Shown in pieces: positions 1 through 7,500 of a stretch of DNA of 8,148 nt. Position numbers and translations under genes: made by a program. Numbering within the stretch: position 1 is the first letter of the stretch; each line of letters opens with the position of its first letter. Where the stretch lies: assembly GCA_902362365.1 (NCBI GenBank), contig CABIVQ010000080.1, positions 1 to 8,148 on the forward strand, in the 5' to 3' direction. The notes beneath the pieces were generated by a model, which saw only the letters and a program-made list of their open reading frames with translations, was not told the DNA's origin and ran no database searches. The DNA comes from Clostridiaceae bacterium (GTDB lineage: Bacteria; Bacillota; Clostridia; Peptostreptococcales; Peptostreptococcaceae).

Positions 1-5
1 AACAT
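1..5 (-). CDS. Start of an unidentified gene running off the left edge
   Basis: Only the ATG (bases 5-3) and two further bases are inside the window, so the product cannot be named. The start is supported by a near-perfect Shine-Dalgarno, AAAGGAGGG on the minus strand at about 14-22, with 7 bases between it and the ATG. This is stronger than the sites of the two upstream zinc-ribbon genes. It lies 101 bases downstream of the stop of the small zinc-ribbon gene, on the same strand, with no convincing terminator between. It may be a third gene of that cluster, or it may use the weak promoter candidate at 46-76. Only the sequence to the left of the window can confirm an open frame. Confidence 0.6.
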
Positions 6-45
6 ATAGTAACCCTCCTTTAGATTGGTGATACAATCTTAGGAT

Positions 46-76
46 ACTATATTTGTTGGAGTTTTATTATTGTAAA
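46..76 (-). promoter_or_regulatory. Weak candidate promoter before the left-edge gene
   Basis: On the minus strand a TTTACA box (71-76) is followed after 19 bases by TATAGT (46-51). Each box has one mismatch to the sigma-A consensus, but the 19-base spacing is longer than ideal. It would start transcription about 30 bases before the ribosome binding site of the left-edge gene. In AT-rich DNA such matches occur by chance, so this is only suggestive. Confidence 0.25.
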
Positions 77-106
77 GATTAACTAGCACAACGAGTTAAT
101 TAAATG

Positions 107-631
107 TTACATGAACATCACTTTTTTGCCACAGCATACACAGTAATTAGAATCTGCTTCAATTTCCGAATCACAAAACTCACATATTATCATATTTCTA
201 TCATCTAAATCATCAACTTTTTTACCACAAACTGAGCAAAATCTATCTTGGCCTTTAATTTTATTTCCGCATTCACAATCATTAGTAACGTTCTTTTTCT
301 TCAATTTATTTAACTCTAGATTTCTATCATAAATATACTTATCTAACTCTAATAAAGAATTAGATAAACTATCAAAATCTTCAATCTTTATATATCCTTC
401 TCTAATTTTTTGATAAGTTAAGATTCCCATTTCTATCAGTAAACTAGACTTTTTATTTTCCGCCTCATTTATTAAGTTACTTATTCTAGTTCTTTCTTCA
501 AAATTTTTTCTTTCACTATTGCTTTTAGATACATTCTCTTTAACTTTAGAAAACTTGTGATTTACTTTATCTTTAAAGTTATCATTATCTATGTTATTAT
601 TTTCAACATTATTATTTTGTAAATTATCCAT
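107..631 (-). CDS. Small protein with two C-terminal zinc ribbons
   Basis: This 174-residue protein is predicted to be soluble, with no signal peptide or membrane segment. Residues 1-30 are rich in Asn and Asp and probably disordered. Residues about 40-115 are charged and helix-forming (coiled-coil-like), ending in a lysine cluster. The C-terminus carries two zinc-ribbon units: C119/C121 with C132/C135 (first pair spaced CxC, second CxxC followed by GKK), and C150/C153 with C164/C167 (again followed by GKK). An extra Cys, C166, sits inside the last knuckle. A GGAGGC ribosome binding site (642-647) lies about 10 bases before the ATG. The gene begins 20 bases after the stop of the zinc-ribbon membrane protein gene, so the two are almost certainly cotranscribed. 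Zinc binding is a confident inference; the molecular role is unknown. Double zinc ribbons of this type commonly act as structural or protein-binding modules. Confidence 0.85.
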   Translation of the reverse strand: MDNLQNNNVENNNIDNDNFKDKVNHKFSKVKENVSKSNSERKNFEERTRISNLINEAENKKSSLLIEMGILTYQKIREGYIKIEDFDSLSNSLLELDKYIYDRNLELNKLKKKNVTNDCECGNKIKGQDRFCSVCGKKVDDLDDRNMIICEFCDSEIEADSNYCVCCGKKVMFM

Positions 632-651
632 TTTACTTTACGCCTCCGACA

Positions 652-2022
652 TTAATTAAAAATATTTAACTTATACCCTACTAAAGATATTAAAAAACTA
701 TATATAAATGATATTAATATAGAACTTATCATCCCAAATCCCATAGTTAGAGATGTAGTATAGTTACTTAAAGTAAATATATCAATGCTATTACCTAAGG
801 TTGCTGTTGTAACTATTGACAATGCTCCTACTAAAATCGCATAAAATCCACTTAATAATAAAATCGGCTTAATTCCATCTTCTTTTTTGCCATATTTCAT
901 TTCTAACTTACATGCAGATACTATTATTACTAGAGCTGATAAGAAAAACATAGCTATGAGCATTAAGGTAGTAGTTAAATATAAATCTGATCTTATTAGA
1001 TTAAATATAGATAACTCCTGACTTCCTATATTAACAGGAACAAAATTTCCAAAAGACCATATATAAGCTGCTAACTGACTTAATACTACACCAATTCCAA
1101 CCTGATTTACATAGTTTGATATACCTAAGTTATATAAATAACTTCTGTCTGCCATAGTCAAGATATATAAAATTACAAAAGTTAATATATACCCTATAAA
1201 AAGCATGTTTATAGCTCTTTTTAATATTCCTAAATACATATTTTCATCTTCATATTCTTTTTTATAAAGAAGTATATAGGTTGATAAAAAACCTAAAATA
1301 AATCCTTTAAGTATCATTCCTAATGATCTAAAACTGAATTGTAGTATATATCCATATTGCATCATATCATAAGAATAGCTCATCTTTGTCTTACTAAATA
1401 AAGCTAAAACTCCTAAAATTAATCCGTACGAAACACCTACTCCTAGTGAATTTCTCAAAGCTGATTGTGAATCTTTAGTAAACTTCTTGCTAAATATTAA
1501 ATTTGATATAGTAATTGATATTATAGGCAATACAGCTAGTATAATTATGCCTAGATTTAGTTCAAATCCACCCCATCCCATTGTAGTTAATGAATATACA
1601 CTTAAAGAACCTAAATTTAAACTTAAAAGTATATGTATAGGACTAATCACATCTGCTACATCCGGTATATAACTAGATACTACGCCTTTAAACATAATAG
1701 ATACAATAAATAACATTATAATAGCCATTACTGACGTAATGAATGTTTTAGGAATATTTAAATAACTAATTACATCTTTATAACCCCATTTTTTAACCCT
1801 AGCATATGATTTATTTGTCTTATAAGTCTCTTCCAAGTCAAACCCACAAGACTTACAATAAATATCATTATCTCCAACCTTACTATCACATCTAGGGCAT
1901 CTTTCTAATTCAAGTTTTCTTATTGTAAGGTCTTTATTTTTTATTTGTCTACTCATCATACCGTTAACTTTAGAATAATTGCTATATTTATCATTAACGT
2001 TATTAAAATCAATATTATCCAT
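652..2022 (-). CDS. Polytopic membrane protein with N-terminal zinc ribbon
   Basis: This is a 456-residue protein. Residues 1-40 are polar and Asn-rich. A single zinc ribbon follows: C42/C45 (CPRC) and C56/C59 (CKSCG). After a basic, aromatic linker (about 66-92) the rest is strongly hydrophobic, with roughly eight to ten membrane-spanning segments; clear ones lie near residues 93-113, 154-175, 190-208, 232-252, 270-290, 350-370, 385-405 and 425-452. I see no transport signature, nucleotide-binding motif or catalytic motif. The zinc ribbon probably faces the cytoplasm, given the basic residues before the first helix. GGAGGA (2028-2033) lies 5 bases before the ATG. It is the first gene of a cluster with the small double zinc-ribbon protein. 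Uncharacterised 'zinc ribbon domain-containing' membrane proteins of this layout are common in Clostridia. Its function is not recognisable from sequence. Confidence 0.85.
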   Translation of the reverse strand: MDNIDFNNVNDKYSNYSKVNGMMSRQIKNKDLTIRKLELERCPRCDSKVGDNDIYCKSCGFDLEETYKTNKSYARVKKWGYKDVISYLNIPKTFITSVMAIIMLFIVSIMFKGVVSSYIPDVADVISPIHILLSLNLGSLSVYSLTTMGWGGFELNLGIIILAVLPIISITISNLIFSKKFTKDSQSALRNSLGVGVSYGLILGVLALFSKTKMSYSYDMMQYGYILQFSFRSLGMILKGFILGFLSTYILLYKKEYEDENMYLGILKRAINMLFIGYILTFVILYILTMADRSYLYNLGISNYVNQVGIGVVLSQLAAYIWSFGNFVPVNIGSQELSIFNLIRSDLYLTTTLMLIAMFFLSALVIIVSACKLEMKYGKKEDGIKPILLLSGFYAILVGALSIVTTATLGNSIDIFTLSNYTTSLTMGFGMISSILISFIYSFLISLVGYKLNIFN

Positions 2023-2081
2023 ACTATTCCTCCATCATTACTTATTTACTATATTAAAACAATTTTATTTTATTTATATCC

Positions 2082-2110
2082 ATTATACAAAAAAATACTT
2101 AACTATAGCT
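2082..2110 (-). promoter_or_regulatory. Candidate promoter of the zinc-ribbon gene pair
   Basis: A perfect minus-strand TATAAT (2082-2087) lies about 60 bases before the start of the zinc-ribbon membrane protein gene. The -35 position at 17-base spacing (2105-2110) reads AGCTAT, which is poor. That position falls inside the terminator hairpin of the preceding rhodanese gene, so terminator and promoter overlap. An activator or an alternative -35 contact may be needed. The -10 is convincing; the complete promoter is less so. Confidence 0.45.
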
Positions 2111-2137
2111 TAACTAAAAACTATAATTAAGTATTTT
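2089..2137 (-). terminator. Intrinsic terminator after the rhodanese gene
   Basis: On the minus strand the arms 2137-2121 and 2108-2092 pair over 17 positions, with one G-U pair and a 12-base loop (2109-2120). They are followed by a run of seven T (2095-2089) that overlaps the stem end. The stem is AT-rich but long. It begins 11 bases after the rhodanese stop codon, as expected for its terminator. On the plus strand the G-U pair becomes a C-A mismatch and the following T-run is interrupted, so minus-strand function fits better. Confidence 0.75.
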
Positions 2138-2147
2138 ATGTATTTTT

Positions 2148-2450
2148 CTAGATTACATAATCTATTATTCCCTTTTCTAAATTATATAAATCATCGAATC
2201 CTTCCATAGCTAATAAATTACATGCCGTAATACTCCTATGTCCACTCCTACAGTATACAACTATCTTTCTATCCTTATAATCCTCAATCTCATCCATATT
2301 GAAAAGTAATTCCGAAAGTGGAACATTCACAGCACCATCAATCTTACTTTCCATAAATTCTTCTTTAGTTCTTATATCTAGAAGTAAAAAGTCCTCTTCA
2401 CTTTTTAAAAGCATATTTAATTCTCTTTTATCTATATTTGTATAACTCAT
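2148..2450 (-). CDS. Single-domain rhodanese-like sulfurtransferase
   Basis: This 100-residue cytoplasmic protein is one rhodanese domain, the usual length for GlpE/PspE-type stand-alone members. Visible motifs are LDIRTKEEF (residues 24-32, the family's D-x-R region), GAVNVP (39-44) and the active-site loop CRSGHRS starting at Cys67, which would carry the persulfide. The six-residue loop suits sulfur rather than phosphate or arsenate chemistry. Near the C-terminus the usual GG-x-x-x-W pattern is replaced by KGIIDY. The substrate cannot be told. Family members move sulfane sulfur from thiosulfate or persulfides to thiols or cyanide. The ATG follows GAGGTG (2455-2460) after 4 bases. The gene sits alone between the asnS terminator and its own terminator, so it is probably monocistronic. 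Confidence 0.9.
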   Translation of the reverse strand: MSYTNIDKRELNMLLKSEEDFLLLDIRTKEEFMESKIDGAVNVPLSELLFNMDEIEDYKDRKIVVYCRSGHRSITACNLLAMEGFDDLYNLEKGIIDYVI

Positions 2451-2486
2451 AATTCACCTCGACCAATTATAAATTTTATCATATTA

Positions 2487-2515
2487 TCTATATACCCCCT
2501 TCTTTTATTTTTCAA
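2487..2515 (-). promoter_or_regulatory. Candidate promoter of the rhodanese gene
   Basis: Minus-strand TTGAAA (2510-2515) and TATAGA (2487-2492) are separated by 17 bases. An overlapping alternative is an extended -10 (TG-A-TAAAAT) at about 2474-2482 without a good -35. Both would give a short leader. The region lies between the asnS terminator and the rhodanese start, where a promoter is needed if that terminator is efficient. Confidence 0.45.
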
Positions 2516-2538
2516 GCGTTAAACTCTAATTCATATAC

Positions 2539-2568
2539 AAAAAAAGGGCCTTAAAAAGCCCTTTTTAT
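2539..2568 (-). terminator. Intrinsic terminator of asnS
   Basis: The arms 2558-2566 (GCCCTTTTT on the plus strand) and 2541-2549 (AAAAAGGGC) form a 9-bp stem with a GC core and an 8-base loop. On the minus strand a run of seven T (2545-2539) follows. It starts about 9 bases after the asnS stop codon. Because of the A-run on one side and T-run on the other it could work in both directions, but there is no plus-strand gene here to stop. Confidence 0.92.
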
Positions 2569-2574
2569 ATAAAA

Positions 2575-3975
2575 TTAGAATTCAGCATTTCTTGGTGTAC
2601 GAGGGAATGGTATTACGTCTCTTATATTAGACATACCAGTCATGTACATTATTATTCTTTCAAATCCAAGACCGAATCCTGAATGTGTAGCTGTTCCGAA
2701 CTTTCTAAGTTCTAAATACCACCAGTAATCTTCCTCGTTTAATCCTAATTCTTTAATTCTTTCTAATAATACATCTTCTCTTTCTTCTCTTTGAGAACCA
2801 CCAACTATTTCCCCAACTCCTGGAACTAATAAGTCCATAGCTCTAACAGTTTTTCCATCTTCGTTCATTCTCATGTAGAAAGCTTTTATATCCTTTGGAT
2901 AATCAGTTACGAATACTGGAGCATTAAATACTTGCTCTGTTATATATCTTTCATGCTCAGTTTGTAAATCATCTCCCCAATTAACTGGATATTCAAAGTC
3001 ATGACCTGATTTTTGTAATATTTCTACTGCTTCAGTATAAGTTATTCTCTTAAATTCAGAGTTAACTACATTGTTTAATCTATCAAATAAACCTTTGTCT
3101 ATAAAACTATTGAAAAATTCCATTTCTTCTGGAGCATTTTCCATTACATAGTTTATTATATACTTTATTAAATCCTCAGCTAATTCCATATCATCTTCTA
3201 AATCACCAAACGCGATTTCTGGTTCTATCATCCAGAACTCTGAAGCATGTCTTTGAGTAAATGAGTTTTCAGCTCTAAATGTTGGTCCAAATGTATAAAC
3301 ATTTCTAAATGCAAGTGCCATTATCTCTGCATTTAACTGACCACTAACTGTTAAATTAGCTTCTTTCCCAAAGAAGTCTTTAGAGTAATCTATGTTACCA
3401 TCTTCCGTCTTAGGTATATTATTTAAATCCATAGTAGTTAACCTAAACATTTCTCCAGCACCTTCACAGTCACTTCCTGTTATAATTGGAGAATGTGCAT
3501 ATACGAAGTTTCTTTCTTGGAAAAACTTATGTATAGCATATGCAGCTAAACTTCTTACTCTAAATACAGCTGAGAAAGTATTACTTCTTGGTCTTAAGTG
3601 AGCTATTGTTCTTAAGTACTCAAGAGTATGTCTTTTCTTTTGTAATGGATATGAGCTATCAGACGCTCCTTCTACTACTATGTTAGTAGCATGTATTTCT
3701 ATTGGTTGTTTAGCTCCTTCTGTTGATACAACTTCACCCTCTACTAATATAGATGAACTTATTGGTAGTTTAGATATTTCTTTGAAGTTTTCTAATTTAT
3801 CATCAGCTAATATTATTTGCATATTTTTAAAGAAACTACCATCATTTAGTTCTACGAATCCGAAGTTCTTAGACCCTCTAGATGTTCTTATCCATCCAGC
3901 CACTTTTACAGTTTTACCTATATACTCTTCTTGATTTCTATATAATTCTTTTACAGTTATAAATTGTTGTTGCAT
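2575..3975 (-). CDS. asnS: Asparaginyl-tRNA synthetase (AsnRS)
   Basis: This 466-residue class IIb aminoacyl-tRNA synthetase attaches asparagine to tRNA-Asn using ATP in the cytoplasm. The N-terminal OB-fold (about residues 15-105, with [16 protein letters not shown]) binds the anticodon. The catalytic domain contains class II motif 2 (F233-R234-A235-E236-N237-S238 followed by FTQRHASEF) and motif 3 (GFGLGFERI, residues 433-441, with Arg440). The [15 protein letters not shown] signature and the ending around [14 protein letters not shown] distinguish AsnRS from AspRS, and the length is typical. AAGGAGGAAA (3982-3991) lies about 6 bases before the ATG. Upstream is a T-box leader with an Asn specifier, which independently supports the specificity. 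The gene is monocistronic, with a terminator directly behind it. Confidence 0.98.
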   Translation of the reverse strand: MQQQFITVKELYRNQEEYIGKTVKVAGWIRTSRGSKNFGFVELNDGSFFKNMQIILADDKLENFKEISKLPISSSILVEGEVVSTEGAKQPIEIHATNIVVEGASDSSYPLQKKRHTLEYLRTIAHLRPRSNTFSAVFRVRSLAAYAIHKFFQERNFVYAHSPIITGSDCEGAGEMFRLTTMDLNNIPKTEDGNIDYSKDFFGKEANLTVSGQLNAEIMALAFRNVYTFGPTFRAENSFTQRHASEFWMIEPEIAFGDLEDDMELAEDLIKYIINYVMENAPEEMEFFNSFIDKGLFDRLNNVVNSEFKRITYTEAVEILQKSGHDFEYPVNWGDDLQTEHERYITEQVFNAPVFVTDYPKDIKAFYMRMNEDGKTVRAMDLLVPGVGEIVGGSQREEREDVLLERIKELGLNEEDYWWYLELRKFGTATHSGFGLGFERIIMYMTGMSNIRDVIPFPRTPRNAEF

Positions 3976-4014
3976 TTTTATTTCCTCCTTTTGATTAGTT
4001 TAATATTTTATAAT

Positions 4015-4053
4015 AAAAAAAGCCCTTCATCCCGTATAAAAGGGACGAAAGAC
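4015..4053 (-). terminator. Regulated terminator of the asnS T-box leader
   Basis: Arms 4042-4053 and 4022-4033 form a 12-bp stem (three G-U pairs) with an 8-base loop, followed on the minus strand by seven T (4021-4015). The upstream arm includes the CGTCCC stretch that pairs with the T-box sequence in the competing antiterminator. The two structures are therefore mutually exclusive, as in other T-box leaders. It lies about 40 bases before the asnS start codon. Confidence 0.93.
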
Positions 4054-4288
4054 TATACTCTCGCGGTACCACCCTAATTGTCAAAATTTGACCTCTTAGT
4101 TAAGCTATGCTTATGATCGTAACGGGATCTTCCGTCTAGGCCTACTCGCTATTGCTTTCGGTTAGAAACTCCGAGATGTTCTTCTATATAAATTTCGTAT
4201 TAGGCTTACACCATCCCTAACTCGCTATAACTACCTTTTATATATACTCTTCTCATCATGGTCTTTAGTATTATTATTTCAATTTGTA
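4015..4288 (-). promoter_or_regulatory. T-box riboswitch leader of asnS, Asn (AAC) specifier
   Basis: This is a complete tRNA-sensing leader. The hallmark T-box AGGGTGGTACCGCG lies at 4062-4075 on the minus strand. Its TGGT should pair with the free acceptor end of uncharged tRNA, and its GCGA and AGGG parts pair with the downstream TCG and CCCT to form the antiterminator. Stem I occupies about 4175-4260. Its lower helix (GAGA/TCTC) and the TATATAAA/TTTATATA helix enclose a specifier loop that reads GAAGAACA, with AAC (Asn) at 4178-4180. The CCGTTA element (4120-4125) matches the stem IIA/B pseudoknot region, and small hairpins at 4080-4092 and 4101-4113 are candidates for stem III. Uncharged tRNA-Asn should stabilise the antiterminator and switch asnS on. 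Confidence 0.96.
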
Positions 4289-4293
4289 AGAAG

Positions 4294-4322
4294 ATTATAC
4301 CAACTAATAAAATTTTAGTCAA
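4294..4322 (-). promoter_or_regulatory. asnS promoter (sigma-A type)
   Basis: Minus-strand TTGACT (4317-4322) and a perfect TATAAT (4294-4299) are separated by exactly 17 bases. Transcription should start around 4286-4288, immediately before the T-box leader. This is the strongest promoter match in the window, suiting a housekeeping gene controlled by attenuation rather than initiation. Confidence 0.9.
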
Positions 4323-4435
4323 TATTTTTATTAAATGTGAATTTTATGCTCTTTTTCTACACTATTAGCATCATTTGATTACTTCGACATGTTTTTACAT
4401 TTTTTACCATAAATTTATCATTTTAATTTATTATT
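4323..4435. other. AT-rich spacer between divergent promoters, nothing recognised
   Basis: This stretch separates the asnS promoter from the kinase promoter. I find no open reading frame with a ribosome binding site, no strong inverted repeat and no known operator. The partial repeat ATTTGAT occurs near 4373 and again near 4444 inside the kinase promoter; with only seven bases in such AT-rich DNA it may be chance. If the kinase gene is controlled by a DNA-binding protein, its site would probably be here. Confidence 0.5.
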
Positions 4436-4464
4436 TTGTCATTATTTGATATAGTCTTTATATA
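4436..4464 (+). promoter_or_regulatory. Promoter of the sensor kinase gene
   Basis: TTGTCA (4436-4441) and TATATA (4459-4464) are separated by 17 bases. The predicted start, near 4471, leaves a leader of about 30 bases containing the GAGGTG ribosome binding site (4491-4496). It is divergent from the asnS promoter, about 115 bases away. Confidence 0.65.
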
Positions 4465-4500
4465 GAGAGTTTTAACAACCAAAATAACCCGAGGTGAATA

Positions 4501-7500
4501 ATGATAGCTACAAAAAAAATTATTAAAAATACTTTTTTAACTATGATAGTTATACTCAGCTTAAACTCTAAGCATACATATGCAAATTCTTATAACGATA
4601 TAAATTTTAAAAGCTTAACTATTGAAAATGGATTATCTCAATCAACAGTAGAAACAATTCTTCAAGATAGTAATGGATATATGTGGATAGGAACAAATGA
4701 TGGCTTAAATAAATACAATGGATATAGTTTTAAAAAATATGAACATGATATATATGATAAGAATACAATTAGTAGCAATTATATTGTGGATATTGTAGAG
4801 GATAAGGATGGATATATATGGGTTTCAACTACAAATGGATTAAATAAAATAAACCCAAAAAATGATAACATTATTAATTACTTCTCAACATCTAAAGATG
4901 GAAATCTATCAAATAATCGTATATGTGAGATTTTAGTTAGAAAAAATAATGATATATTAGTTACAACATCTGACGGCTTAAACTTATATAACAAGGATAC
5001 AGATTCATTCGAAAGAATACTAGCTGGTAAAGACGATCTACCTAGCCAATACATACATTCTATCGAAGAGGATTATTATGGTAATATCTGGCTAGGAACT
5101 CAAAGCGGATTAGTCAAATTAGATAAGAACTTAACTAAAATCCAAGAATTTACTAACAAAACCATTGATTCAATTTCAGATAATCCTATATATAGAGTAT
5201 ATAGTGATGGTAGTGATAACATATGGGTTGCAACTTTAGGTTCTGGACTTATAAATATAAATTCTAAAACTAATAATATCAAAGTATATAAAAATAGTAA
5301 TTCAGAAAAATCTCTTCCTAACGACGTAGTTCGAGATATATTAAGAGATTCTAATGGAAATCTATGGATAACAACTCAAGGTGGTATATGCAAGTATAAT
5401 GAAAAAGATGATAACTTTACTACATATAAAAATAAGATTTATGATCAGAATAGCCTTATAGATGACAAGGCTTATTGCATGTTAGAAGATAAAAGTGGAT
5501 TAATATGGGTAGGTACATATAAAGGGATTTCTCTATTCGACTCAAATAATAAATTTGAACACTACAGTTCAGACCCTTTTTATAAAAATTCATTGAGTAG
5601 CAATATGATACATGGTATTTACGAAGATAATAACAATAATATTTGGGTAGGTACTAGTTTAAAAGGAGTTAATATAATTGATAAGAAAACTAATAACATA
5701 ATAATTTTAAACACTGAAAACAGTGATTTATGTGATGACTCTATCAACGATATTACCGGACTCAAAGATGAAATTTTTATTGGTACAGGTAACGGACTCT
5801 CCGTTATAAACAAATCTTCTAAAAGCATAAAAAATTTTACCTCAGAGGATGGATTGCCTGTAGACCCTATAAAATCTTTATTTGTTGATAGCACTAATCA
5901 CCTTTGGATTGGTACAAATAAGGGCTTAGCCATTATGAATATTAAGACTAAAGAAATATTAAATATTACTCCTATTCTTGAAAATAATTCTATTAATGAT
6001 TTATTTATAAAAGATATATACGAAAGTAAAAATGGGAATTATTATGTCGGTTGCTTTTTAGATGGTGGATTAGTACAATTAAACCCTACTAACAAAAGCA
6101 TTAAAATTTATAAAAATATAGAGAATGACAACTCTAGTATAAGTAACGATTCAATACGATCAATATCAGAAGATAATTTAGGAAATTTACTTGTAGGAAC
6201 TAGCCATGGTTTAAATATTCTAGATATAGATTCAGGTAAATTTAAACACTATACAACTAATGATGGTTTACCTAATAATACTATTTATGGAATTTTGGTA
6301 GATTCATATAATAACATTTGGATGAGTACAAACTCTGGACTATCAAAATTTAATCTATTTACAGAAGTATTCCAAAATTTCACTATAATAGATGGTATTC
6401 AAAGCAATGAATTTAATGGAAATGCTTATTTTAAAAGTAATGATGGGAAATTTTATTTCGGAGGAATAAATGGTTTAAATGCATTTTCCCCAGAGGAAAT
6501 AAATGTATCAGAGTTTATACCTAATGTAGTTTTTGATGAATTCAAAGTAGAAGGCTTAAGTTATAATATTAGTGATAATTATGAACTTAAATCAAATGAA
6601 AATAATATCTCCTTAAGCTTTTTCGTTAATGATTATAAAAACTTAAATGGAGTTCAATATTATTACATGTTAGAAGGTTCTGATGAAAGCTGGAATATAT
6701 CTCATAATAACGAAATAATTTATGGGAACTTATCTCCTAGTAACTATATCTTTAAAGTAAAAACTTTGAGCTACAACGGAGTTATGAGTCCTGAAAATAA
6801 AATTTCATTTACAATAAAACCTCCTTTTTGGAAAAGTAACCTTGCTATTTTGATATATATAATAATATTATTAATTACAATATACTTTAACCTCAGTAAG
6901 GTTAAAAGGTTAGATAAATTGGTAGAAAAACGTACAGAAGAGCTTGTATATGAAATGAATAAAAATAAAAAATTATTTAATAAGTTAATAAAACTTGAAG
7001 TAAGTAAAAATAACTATTTTGTAAATTTATCTCATGAATTAAGAACACCTTTAAATGTATTAAATGGAACAATCCAGCTTATAAAAGATTTTAATAAAAA
7101 AGGCGAGATAGAACCGAATAAACTAGATTATTATATGGATATAATGACACGAAATTGTAATAGATTATTAAATATAATAAATAACATAATCGATACTAGT
7201 AAACTTCAAAGCGATAACTATGTAATAACTAAAAAAAATGAAGATATCGTTTATATTGTTGAAGAAACCATATTAGGATTAAAGGATTATATTGAAAGCA
7301 AAGGAATAGAATTTACTATAGATACAATGGTTGAAGAAAAGATAATAGAATGCGATAAATACGAAATCGAAAGATGCATAGTAAATTTGGTCGGAAATGC
7401 AGTTAAATTCACTCCAAAAGGTGGCAAAATAGATGTATTTATAAATGATTTAGGCAATGCAGTAGAAATACGTATAAAAGATACAGGTATAGGAATAAGT

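Noticed and set aside
78..100. Inverted repeat after the small zinc-ribbon gene as a terminator
   Set aside because: The ATTAACT/AGTTAAT arms give only 7 AT-rich pairs plus an interrupted closing pair, and no T-run follows on the minus strand. Termination here is unlikely, though a weak structure may form.
1487..2130. Plus-strand open frames at 1487-1672 and 1945-2130
   Set aside because: They lie antisense to the zinc-ribbon membrane protein gene or in its upstream region, lack ribosome binding sites, and give low-complexity products without recognisable domains.
3392..3934. Plus-strand open frames at 3392-3601 and 3680-3934
   Set aside because: Both are antisense within the strongly conserved asnS coding region and have no ribosome binding site or domain.
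5100..5894. Minus-strand open frames at 5100-5282 and 5619-5894
   Set aside because: They are mirror images of the repetitive propeller coding sequence. Their Leu/Ser-rich products follow from the complementary codons.
4573..6480. Regular ~45-residue repeats as a possible DNA repeat array or CRISPR-like structure
   Set aside because: The periodicity is at protein level (propeller blades), with degenerate DNA, variable spacing and an intact frame. There are no identical repeats or spacers.
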